From: RPQJ01 sp046347155
GTDB taxonomy: Bacteria > Pseudomonadota > Gammaproteobacteria > Steroidobacterales > Steroidobacteraceae
Reading direction: 5' to 3'
NCBI GenBank assembly: GCA_046347155.1
Contig: JAXMGT010000001.1
Span: 682,001 to 746,000 of the forward strand
Length of the DNA: 64,000 nt
Shown here: one piece after another, positions 44,263 through 51,320 of the stretch
Position numbering within the stretch: position 1 is the stretch's first letter
Layout: each line of letters begins with the position of its first letter
Position numbers and translations under genes: made by a program
Notes under the pieces: model-generated
Database searches by the model: none
Seen by the model: only the letters and a program-made list of their open reading frames with translations
Told to the model about the DNA's origin: nothing

Positions 44263-44289
44263 TTACGGGATTCGCCCATCCCAGACGTC
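44263..44289 (+). promoter_or_regulatory. ECF-type promoter upstream of the desulfurase-like gene
   Basis: TTACGGG (44263-44269), 16 bases, CGTC (44286-44289). A hairpin with a T-run (44336-44376) and a repeat lie between this site and the next coding start at 44465. Confidence 0.65.
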
Positions 44290-44295
44290 TTGAGA

Positions 44296-44376
44296 CACAG
44301 GGACCGCCAGTTCCCTTGTCGATCGTGCCCCCCCGGGTCCCCGCCCGACCACGGAAGGTCGGGTGGGGGCCGTTTT
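44296..44376 (+). ncRNA. Candidate short transcript or attenuated leader
   Basis: Between the ECF-type promoter and the desulfurase-like gene, a 15-base stem (44336-44350 with 44357-44371, including two G-U pairs) is followed by GTTTTG. A transcript starting near 44296 and ending here would be about 80 bases: either a small RNA of the regulon or an attenuated leader of the downstream gene. The T-run is short, so termination may be partial. Confidence 0.35.
44336..44376 (+). terminator. Hairpin with short T-run in the leader
   Basis: GGTCCCCGCCCGACC and GGTCGGGTGGGGGCC form a 15-base stem with a 6-base loop, followed by GTTTTG. Confidence 0.55.
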
Positions 44377-44385
44377 GCGCGCCGG

Positions 44386-44451
44386 GGCGCCTGTCCCCGT
44401 TATTTTCGTAGGGGACTGACACCTACCCCCACCCCAGGTGACTGACACCTT
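44386..44451. repeat. Mixed GGGGACTGAC / AGGTGACTGACACCT repeats
   Basis: GCCTGTCCCC, TAGGGGACTGACACCTA and AGGTGACTGACACCT follow one another. They combine halves of the GGGGTC and AGGTGTC subfamilies. The cluster ends 13 bases before the desulfurase-like start. Confidence 0.75.
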
Positions 44452-44464
44452 AGAATCCGCACCC

Positions 44465-46177
44465 ATGCGCGACTTCAGCTTCGACTACCTCCGCCGCCAG
44501 ATCGTCGGGATCGACTCGGCGTTCGACACGCCGTTCGGTCGGCGGCTGATGGTGTACTGCGACTACACGGCCTCGGGTCGCTGCCTGGTGTTCGTCGAGC
44601 GCTACCTGCAGACGCTGCAGCGCATCTACGCGAACACCCACACCGAGGACGATCTCACCGGCCGCAGCATGAGCCGGCTGCTCCACGAGGCGGAGGCAGC
44701 GATCAAGCGCGCGGTCAATGCGGGCCCGCAGGGCCGCATCGTCGCGACCGGCACCGGCGCGACCGGCGCGATCGACAAGCTGCAGCAGATCCTCGGCGTC
44801 GCGCTGCCGCCGGCCACCCGTCGCGCGGTCGGCCAGCACCTGCGCGACTTCCTCGGCGACGAACGCTTCGAGGACTTCCGTCGGTACCAGGAAGCGCACC
44901 AGCCCGTCGTGTTCGTCGGGCCCTACGAGCACCACTCGAACGAGGTCACCTGGCGACAGGGCCTCGCGACCGTCGTCGAGGTGAACCTCGCGGCCGACGG
45001 CGGCGTGGACCTCGCGCACCTCGAACAGTTGCTCAAGGCGCCCGAGTACCAGGGGCGTCTCCGGATCGGCTCGTTCTCGGCGGCCTCGAACGTGACCGGC
45101 ATGCGCTCGCCGGTGCACGAGATCGCGCGGCTGCTGCACGCGCACGACGCCTACGCCTGCTTCGACTACGCGGCCAGCGCGCCCTACGTGCCGATCGACA
45201 TGAACCCCGAACCCGGCGCCGGCGGCGGCGATCCGTCGATCGACGCGGTGTTCATCTCGCCGCACAAGTTCCTCGGCGGCCCGGGCTCGAGCGGCGTGCT
45301 GGTGTTCAACGAGCGCCTCTACCCGCGCGAGCTGCCACCGAGTGTCGGTGGCGGCGGCACCGTGGACTACGTGAGTCCCGTCGACCAGGACTTCATCCGC
45401 GACGTCGAGGAGCGCGAGAAGGCCGGCACGCCCGGCGTGCTGCAGGTGCTGAAGGCCGGGCTCGCGTTCGAACTCAAGTCGCGGATCGGCGCGGAGCGGA
45501 TCGAGGCGCGCGAGCACGAGCTGCTCGCTCGCGCGCTCGCGCGGTTCGCCGCGAACGAACGCATCGAGTTGCTCGGCAATCCGGATCCTTCGCGCCGGAT
45601 CGGCATCGTCTCGTTCAACCTGCGCGACCCGCGCGGGCGCTACCTGCATCCGAAGTTCGTGACCGTGCTGCTGAACGACCTGTTCGGCATCCAGTCACGC
45701 GCCGGGTGTTCGTGCGCAGGGCCGTACGGCCACCGGTTGCTCGGTATCGACCAGCCGACCTCCGAGCTCTACCGCGACTGGGTGCGCAAGGGGTTCCAGG
45801 GCATCAAGCCCGGCTGGTGCCGCGTCGGGTTCCACTACGCGATGGACGACCTCGAGGCGGCGTACATCGTCGATGCGGTCGAGTTCGTCGCGGCGCAGGG
45901 GCACCGGTTCCTGCCGCTCTACGACTTCAACGCGGCGAACGGGATGTGGACCCACCGGACGTACCAGGAGCGCCACGCGGCATTTTCGCTCGATGCCGCC
46001 GTCGAGGCTGCGGGCTGCGACGAGACCGCGCTGCCCGCCGAGGCGCGCGCGCGACTTTATAGAGAGGCGCTGACCGACGCGCGCGAGTGGGCCGAGCGAC
46101 TCGGCGAGCCGGCGACCGCGGGCGAGGGGGCGGGCCTCGAGCGCTTCGGCGAACTCCGGTTCTTCAACGTCGGCTGA
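44465..46177 (+). CDS. Class V aminotransferase / cysteine desulfurase-like protein
   Basis: A 570-residue PLP-dependent enzyme, longer than typical cysteine desulfurases (about 400). The PLP Lys is in FISPHKFLGGPGSSGVL, a class V pattern (family His and Lys). Other family landmarks are YCDYTASGR, FVGPYEHHSNEVTWRQ and a Cys pair in SRAGCSCAGPYGHRLL that occupies the position of the catalytic Cys loop. The extra C-terminal region (about 470-570) has no domain that I recognise. It may release sulfur from cysteine or a related thiol amino acid; the substrate is unproven. The ATG at 44465 is the first that begins conserved sequence. Confidence 0.85.
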   Translation: MRDFSFDYLRRQIVGIDSAFDTPFGRRLMVYCDYTASGRCLVFVERYLQTLQRIYANTHTEDDLTGRSMSRLLHEAEAAIKRAVNAGPQGRIVATGTGATGAIDKLQQILGVALPPATRRAVGQHLRDFLGDERFEDFRRYQEAHQPVVFVGPYEHHSNEVTWRQGLATVVEVNLAADGGVDLAHLEQLLKAPEYQGRLRIGSFSAASNVTGMRSPVHEIARLLHAHDAYACFDYAASAPYVPIDMNPEPGAGGGDPSIDAVFISPHKFLGGPGSSGVLVFNERLYPRELPPSVGGGGTVDYVSPVDQDFIRDVEEREKAGTPGVLQVLKAGLAFELKSRIGAERIEAREHELLARALARFAANERIELLGNPDPSRRIGIVSFNLRDPRGRYLHPKFVTVLLNDLFGIQSRAGCSCAGPYGHRLLGIDQPTSELYRDWVRKGFQGIKPGWCRVGFHYAMDDLEAAYIVDAVEFVAAQGHRFLPLYDFNAANGMWTHRTYQERHAAFSLDAAVEAAGCDETALPAEARARLYREALTDAREWAERLGEPATAGEGAGLERFGELRFFNVG

Positions 46178-46189
46178 CGCCCCCGGGGG

Positions 46190-46228
46190 AGCCTGTCCCT
46201 TTTATTTGCATAGGTGTCAGACACCTAT
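46190..46228. repeat. Palindromic repeat with GAGCCTGTCCC module
   Basis: GGGGAGCCTGTCCCTTTTA leads into the palindrome ATAGGTGTC-A-GACACCTAT (46210-46228). The leading module is the same as at 30000 and, inverted, at 18250-18270. Confidence 0.85.
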
Positions 46229-46295
46229 TTCATCGGTCAACCGTCGCGTCGGTCGCGCGTTGGGGGTACGGTAGGAGCCCGAGGGGGACTGCCGC

Positions 46296-47996
46296 ATGCA
46301 CCTGTCCAACATCGCCCGCCTGCGGGCACTCGCCGCCGTACTCGCCACGGCCCTCGCGGTCGCGGGTTGCGGCGGCGGCTCGGGTGGTGGGGGCTCCGGA
46401 CCGACGCCGAACCCGCCGCCGCCGATCACCCGCGGCGAGGCCTACCGTTTCCTGAACCAGGCGACGTTCGGTGCCACCGAGGCCGAGGCGAACCGGTTGA
46501 TCGCGCTGGGCGATTCCGAAACGGGCTACGCGCGCTGGATCGACGAGCAGATCGCCCAGCCGGTCTCGCTCGAGCTGCCGACCCTCCAGCAGGAACTCGC
46601 CGCGGCCCCCGACCCGATCCAGGCGCTGCCCCGACTGCACGCCAGCCGGCAGGAGCAGTGGTACCGCTACGCGATCACCGGTCCCGACCAGCTCCGCCAG
46701 CGCGTCGCGTTCGCGCTGTCCGAGATCATGGTCGTCTCGCAGCAGAGCGCCGCCGACAACATGCCGCTCGGCCTCGCCGACTACTACGACACGCTGGCCC
46801 GCGACGCGTTCGGCGACTTCCGGGAGCTGATGGAACACGTCTCGCTGCACCCGGCGATGGGCATCTACCTGAACATGCTCGGCAACCGCAAGCCGAACGA
46901 GGCGCTCAACATCCGGCCCGACGAGAACTACGCGCGCGAGCTGATGCAGCTCTTCAGCATCGGCCTCGTGCAGCTGAACGCGGACGGCACGCCGAAGCTC
47001 GACGGCAGCGGGCAGCCGATCCCGACCTACGACCAGTCCGTGGTCGAGGGCTTCGCGAACGTCTACACGGGCTGGAACTACGCGGGCTTCGGCAGCTTCG
47101 CCGCCGCGCGGCGCACGCTCTCGAACGACTACGTGCCGATGCAGCCCTACGAGGAAGAGCACTCGCCGCTCGGCAAGAAGCTGCTCAGCTACCCGGGCGC
47201 GACGACGACGCAGCTGCCGCCCGGCGGCACGGCCCGGCAGGACCTCGAGGCCGCGCTCGACAACATCTACAACCACCCGAACGTCGGGCCGTTCATCTCG
47301 AAGCAGCTGATCCAGCGGCTGGTCACGAGCAACCCGTCGCCGCAGTACGTCGCCCGCGTGGCGAGCGTGTTCAACCGCGACGCCCAGGGCCGGCGCGGCA
47401 ACCTCGGCGCCGTCGTGAAGGCGATCCTGCTCGACCCCGAGGCCCGCAACGCGCCGACCGGCGACACGTTCGGCAAGGTGAAGGAGCCGCTGCTGCGCCT
47501 TACCGCGCTGTGGCGCGCCTACGGGGCGAAGGCCTCGACGGGCAAGTACGCGATCGGGAACCTGAGCGTCGTGTTCGGCCAGTCGGCGCTGCAGTCGCCG
47601 TCGGTGTTCAACTTCTTCAGCCCGTTCTACGCGCCGCCCGGCGAGATCGCCGACCGCGGGCTCGTCGCGCCCGAGATGCAGATCGCGACCGAGTACCTGA
47701 ACACCTCGACGACGAACATCTTCTTCGGCGTCATCTACGGCTGGAACTCGACCGTGGCCGGGCTGCCGCCCGAGGCGGTCGTGATGGACTTCAGCGAGGA
47801 GGTGGCGCTCGCGGCCGACTCCGCGCGGCTCGTCGACCGGATCCGCGACAAGCTGCTCGGCGGGCGGATCTCGGCGACGCTCGAGACCGAGGCGCGCGCC
47901 GGCGTCGACCGGATCCCGGCCGCGTTCCCCGGGTACCGGGTGTCCGAGGCGCTGTACCTGATCGCCACCTCGCCCGAATTCGTCGTGCAGCGCTGA
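46296..47996 (+). CDS. DUF1800 family lipoprotein
   Basis: A 566-residue secreted protein with a lipobox VAGC (Cys at about 25), a Gly/Ser/Pro linker, then the DUF1800 domain beginning AYRFLNQATFGATEAEANRL and containing HVSLHPAMGIYLNMLGNRK, NYARELMQLFSIGL and YTGWNYAGF. DUF1800 and DUF1501 proteins are almost always adjacent and exported, but their function is not established. The DUF1501 gene follows after 10 bases, so they form an operon. Confidence 0.93.
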   Translation: MHLSNIARLRALAAVLATALAVAGCGGGSGGGGSGPTPNPPPPITRGEAYRFLNQATFGATEAEANRLIALGDSETGYARWIDEQIAQPVSLELPTLQQELAAAPDPIQALPRLHASRQEQWYRYAITGPDQLRQRVAFALSEIMVVSQQSAADNMPLGLADYYDTLARDAFGDFRELMEHVSLHPAMGIYLNMLGNRKPNEALNIRPDENYARELMQLFSIGLVQLNADGTPKLDGSGQPIPTYDQSVVEGFANVYTGWNYAGFGSFAAARRTLSNDYVPMQPYEEEHSPLGKKLLSYPGATTTQLPPGGTARQDLEAALDNIYNHPNVGPFISKQLIQRLVTSNPSPQYVARVASVFNRDAQGRRGNLGAVVKAILLDPEARNAPTGDTFGKVKEPLLRLTALWRAYGAKASTGKYAIGNLSVVFGQSALQSPSVFNFFSPFYAPPGEIADRGLVAPEMQIATEYLNTSTTNIFFGVIYGWNSTVAGLPPEAVVMDFSEEVALAADSARLVDRIRDKLLGGRISATLETEARAGVDRIPAAFPGYRVSEALYLIATSPEFVVQR

Positions 47997-48006
47997 GGAG
48001 ACCGCC

Positions 48007-49362
48007 ATGGACCCGATCACGCGTCGACGATTCCTGAAGGCCCTGGGCGCGGGCGGCGTTGCCTGCGCGCTCGCCCGCACGCCGGGCACCGTGTGGGCGC
48101 AGGCCGCCGGGGTCGCGGGCTTCAGCGACTACCGGTCGCTCGTCTGCGTGTTCCTGTTCGGCGGCAACGACTCGTGGAGCATGTTCGTGCCGCGCTCGGA
48201 CGCCGAGTACGCCGTGTACGCGGCGACGCGCCAGAACCTCGCGATCCCGCAGGCGGCGCTGCTGCCCCTGAACGCGACGAACGGCAACGGCGTGCAGTAC
48301 GGGATGCACCCGTCGATGCCGGGGCTCGCCTCGCTGTTCGAGTCGTCGCGCTGCGCGGTGATGGCGAACGTCGGGCCGCTGATCCGGCCGACGACCAAGG
48401 CCGACTACCTCGCCGGCTCGGCCGACCTGCCGCCGCAGCTCTTCTCGCACAACGACCAGCAGGACCAGTGGCACAGCCTGAAGGGCAAGGCCGTCTCGCG
48501 CTCCGGCTGGGCCGGACGGATGGCCGACGCGCTCGCGGGCCAGGCCTCGGGCGAGATCGCGATCAACGTCTCGCTGGCCGGCAACACGCTCTTCCAGGCG
48601 GGCGAGGTCGCGACGCCCTACGTGATGGGGCCGGCCGGGCCCGTCACGTTCGACGGCCTCGGCTCGAGCGGCCTCGACCCCGCGCGTCGCGCCGCGTTCG
48701 AGCGCATCCTCGCGGCGAGCCAGGAGACCGTGTACGGGCGCGCCTACGCCGACGTGCAGAAACGCGCGCTCGCCTACGCCCAGCTCGTGAACGACGCGCT
48801 CGCCGCGGCGCCGCCGATCGCGACGCCGTTCCCGGCCGATTCGTCACTCGCGATGCAGCTGATGACGGTCGCGCGGATGATCGCGGTCCGCGAGCAGCTC
48901 GGGATGACGCGACAGGTGTTCTTCGTCGCCATCGGCGGCTTCGACACCCACGACTTCCAGCTCGACCAGCAGCCCGGGCTGCTCGCCGACGTGAGTGCCA
49001 GCCTGACGGCGTTCCACGCGGCCACCGTCGAGCTCGGCGTCGCCTCGAGCGTCACGACGTTTACGCAGTCGGACTTCGGGCGCACGCTCACCTCGAACGG
49101 CGACGGCAGCGACCACGCCTGGGGCGGCGTGCAGCTCGTGATCGGCGACGCCGTGCGCGGCCGGACGATCTACGGCGAGTATCCGCTGCTCGAACTCGAC
49201 GGACCGCAGGACGTCGGCGCCGGCCGGATGATCCCGGTCGTGTCGTCGGACCAGTACGCCGCGACGCTCGCGAAGTGGTTCGGAATCGGTGACATGGCGA
49301 TGCCGACGATCGCCCCGTCGATCGGCAACTTCGCCGAACGCGACCTCGGCTTCATGATCTGA
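48007..49362 (+). CDS. DUF1501 family protein with Tat signal
   Basis: A 451-residue exported protein. The N-terminus has a twin-arginine signal (RRRFLKALGAGGVACALA) ending at about residue 35. DUF1501 has an alkaline phosphatase/sulfatase-like fold; LVCVFLFGGNDSWSMFVPR and ATHDFQ-like GGFDTHDFQ, FSDFGRT-like TQSDFGRTLTSNG and GSDHAWGGVQLV are visible family motifs with Asp and His that suit metal binding. Tat export implies folding with a cofactor in the cytoplasm. It partners the DUF1800 lipoprotein. Confidence 0.93.
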   Translation: MDPITRRRFLKALGAGGVACALARTPGTVWAQAAGVAGFSDYRSLVCVFLFGGNDSWSMFVPRSDAEYAVYAATRQNLAIPQAALLPLNATNGNGVQYGMHPSMPGLASLFESSRCAVMANVGPLIRPTTKADYLAGSADLPPQLFSHNDQQDQWHSLKGKAVSRSGWAGRMADALAGQASGEIAINVSLAGNTLFQAGEVATPYVMGPAGPVTFDGLGSSGLDPARRAAFERILAASQETVYGRAYADVQKRALAYAQLVNDALAAAPPIATPFPADSSLAMQLMTVARMIAVREQLGMTRQVFFVAIGGFDTHDFQLDQQPGLLADVSASLTAFHAATVELGVASSVTTFTQSDFGRTLTSNGDGSDHAWGGVQLVIGDAVRGRTIYGEYPLLELDGPQDVGAGRMIPVVSSDQYAATLAKWFGIGDMAMPTIAPSIGNFAERDLGFMI

Positions 49363-49375
49363 AGCCGGCGCAGCC

Positions 49376-49442
49376 GTAGGTGTCTGACACCTGGCCAGGG
49401 GTAGGTGTCTGACACCTGACCGGCGGTAGGTGTCTGACACCT
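49376..49442. repeat. Three direct copies of GTAGGTGTCTGACACCT at 25-base intervals
   Basis: Copies at 49376, 49401 and 49426 share 17 identical bases, with 8 varying bases between them. Each is a palindrome (AGGTGTC-T-GACACCT). The cluster lies between the convergent DUF1501 and TauE/SafE genes and may help end both transcripts. Confidence 0.85.
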
Positions 49443-49452
49443 ACCTGCGCAC

Positions 49453-50325
49453 CTACCGGCGGGCGGCCGACCGGAGCAGCCCCACCGCCGCGTACACGAC
49501 GACGACGACCACGAGCCACCGCAGCCAGTCGAGCGGCAGCGACTTCACGACGTAGGCGGCGACCAGCACGCCCGGGATGCCGCCCAGCGCGAGGCCGATC
49601 GCCGCGCGCAGGCTGTAGCGACCTCGCGCGACGAACGCGAGGCTCCCGGCCGGCATCAGGAACGCGCACGAGCCCATCATGATCGGGAACGCCGCGATCG
49701 GGTTCATCCCGAGCAGGCTCACGAGGATCAGGCACGGCCCGTAGAGCCCGATACCGAGCGTCATCAGCGCGCCGAGCACGAAGTTGCCCGCGAGACCGAT
49801 CCAGAAGAGCGACCCCACGAGTCCGATCGCGTCGCCGCCGCCCGGGATGTGCTTGAAGATCGCGAGCAGGAACAGCACGGCGGCCACGAGCAGCGCGACG
49901 CCCATGCCGACCTGCACGCCGCGTTTCGGCAGCCGCGCGACCACCGGCGCGCCGAGCAACGCGCCCGCGACCGCGGCGCCGATCATCGCGAGCAGCGTCA
50001 CCGGGTCCACCGTCACCGCGGCGATGAAGATCAGCGCCTGCGCGATCGTCGGCAGCGCGTGGCCGACGTTCAGCGTGCCCGGGATCAGTTCGTCGGGCAC
50101 GAGCCCGCGGAGTCGCCAGGCCGCCGTCGTCGTCGCGAAGGACCCGACGCCCAGCGTGTCGAAGAAGTTCGCGACGAAGCCGATCGCGAGGTCGGACTTG
50201 CGGGGTTTCGGGGTCTCGACCCGGTGGGCCCGGCGCGACTCGAGCCACACCCAGGCCGCGATGTGGGCCAGTCCGATCACCGCGACGGCGACCAGGACGC
50301 CCGCGATCAGGCGGTCAGGGTGCAC
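49453..50325 (-). CDS. TauE/SafE family membrane permease
   Basis: A 290-residue protein with about eight hydrophobic segments in two repeats. The repeat signatures are AIGFVANFFDTLGVGSFATT and GNFVLGALMTLGIGLYGPCL. TauE/SafE proteins export small anions such as sulfite or sulfoacetate; the substrate here is unknown. The start is a GTG at 50325. It reads toward the DUF1501 gene. Confidence 0.88.
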   Translation of the reverse strand: MHPDRLIAGVLVAVAVIGLAHIAAWVWLESRRAHRVETPKPRKSDLAIGFVANFFDTLGVGSFATTTAAWRLRGLVPDELIPGTLNVGHALPTIAQALIFIAAVTVDPVTLLAMIGAAVAGALLGAPVVARLPKRGVQVGMGVALLVAAVLFLLAIFKHIPGGGDAIGLVGSLFWIGLAGNFVLGALMTLGIGLYGPCLILVSLLGMNPIAAFPIMMGSCAFLMPAGSLAFVARGRYSLRAAIGLALGGIPGVLVAAYVVKSLPLDWLRWLVVVVVVYAAVGLLRSAARR

Positions 50326-50368
50326 GTGTCAGGCCTGCTCATGCGCCGCATTCTGCACGGGGTGACGG

Positions 50369-50770
50369 TCAGGTGGCCAGCGGCCTGAAGCCCGCGACCT
50401 TCGAGGCCTTGCGGTCGAACGTGACCGTGTACTCGCAGCCCGCGGAGCGATTCAGCCTCGCGATCAGGCAATCGGCGAACCCGGTCGACGAGGCGGCGAA
50501 GTCCTCGAGCGCCGACTCGACCGCCTCCGCAGCGTCCAGCTTCAGTTGAGTGACGTTCCGAAGCGCACGAAGCGCCGCAGCGATTTCGTGGCGCTCGTAG
50601 CCGTAAACGTCGCCGAGCACCCAGGCCAGTTCGGCAACGACAACGCGGGATACGAAGCCAGGATTGGCGGTCGTGCAGTGCGTTGAAACGAACTTCTCGG
50701 CCGCGCGCAGCTGTGCGGCATGGTCACGCACGAGCAGGCGCACCAGGACGTTCGTATCAATCCCGATCAT
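50369..50770 (-). CDS. vapC: PIN-domain toxin (VapC-type)
   Basis: A 133-residue PIN-domain ribonuclease with the acidic residues of the active site: Asp in IGIDTNVLVRLL, Glu in VVAELAWVL and Asp in STGFADCLIARL, plus TFDRKASKV near the end. VapC toxins cleave tRNA or rRNA and are held inactive by their antitoxin. Its start overlaps the antitoxin gene by 14 bases, the usual arrangement. Confidence 0.9.
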   Translation of the reverse strand: MIGIDTNVLVRLLVRDHAAQLRAAEKFVSTHCTTANPGFVSRVVVAELAWVLGDVYGYERHEIAAALRALRNVTQLKLDAAEAVESALEDFAASSTGFADCLIARLNRSAGCEYTVTFDRKASKVAGFRPLAT

Positions 50771-51017
50771 GGCGCTGCAGCCTCGCGGTGGCGGCGCGCG
50801 CGACCGAGGCCTCGATCTGAGCGAGCGTCGCCTTGCGCTTCGGCGCCGGCAGGATGCCCGCCAGCGAGGAAATGTCCCGGCTCGCTGCGATCATGCGCGC
50901 CGAGCCGTCGTCCTCGACGACGAACAGCACCCGGTCGCCCGGCTTGAGGCCGAGCCGGGTTCGAACCGACTTCGGAACGGTGATCTGCCCCTTGGTCGTC
51001 ATCTTCGCGTTGCTCAC
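50757..51017 (-). CDS. vapB: AbrB/SpoVT-type antitoxin of the VapC toxin
   Basis: An 86-residue antitoxin with a swapped-hairpin DNA-binding domain (AKMTTKGQITVPKSVRTRLG, then LKPGDRVLFVVEDDG) and a C-terminal toxin-binding tail. The GTG at 51017 gives VSNAKMTTKGQ, the usual start shape; the ATG at 51002 is an alternative. A dyad just upstream (51041-51057) is a likely autoregulatory operator. Confidence 0.85.
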   Translation of the reverse strand: MSNAKMTTKGQITVPKSVRTRLGLKPGDRVLFVVEDDGSARMIAASRDISSLAGILPAPKRKATLAQIEASVARAATARLQRHDRD

Positions 51018-51040
51018 GGCGGCCCGCCCGGCAGTGGATT

Positions 51041-51057
51041 CCTTACCCAGTGTAAGG
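51041..51057 (-). promoter_or_regulatory. Candidate VapBC operator
   Basis: CCTTAC-CCAGT-GTAAGG is a perfect 6-base dyad 24 bases upstream of the antitoxin start. AbrB-type antitoxins bind such dyads. Confidence 0.45.
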
Positions 51058-51160
51058 CGAATCGGCCGGCGGCGCTGCAAGGGGCCAGTCTGGACCGGCC
51101 GAAAGACACTCGATCCCCGCTAATTGCGTGTATTTGTTGGGTTTTGGCCCGTGGCCGTCC

Positions 51161-51189
51161 TTGACGGCCGGGCACCCCTGCGGTCTAAT
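51161..51189 (+). promoter_or_regulatory. Sigma-70 promoter of tRNA-Phe
   Basis: TTGACG (51161-51166), 17 bases, TCTAAT (51184-51189), followed by a C-rich discriminator as is usual for stable RNA genes. The tRNA begins 44 bases after the -10 box. Confidence 0.75.
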
Positions 51190-51232
51190 TCCCGCCCTTC
51201 CGAGGCCCGGTCGTCCGACCGGGGTCTACCGT

Positions 51233-51308
<76 letters not shown>

Positions 51309-51320
51309 TTTTTTCAATGG

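Noticed and set aside
49376..49442. CRISPR array
   Set aside because: Only three 17-base repeats with 8-base spacers; CRISPR spacers are about 30 bases or longer, and the units are palindromic members of a dispersed family.
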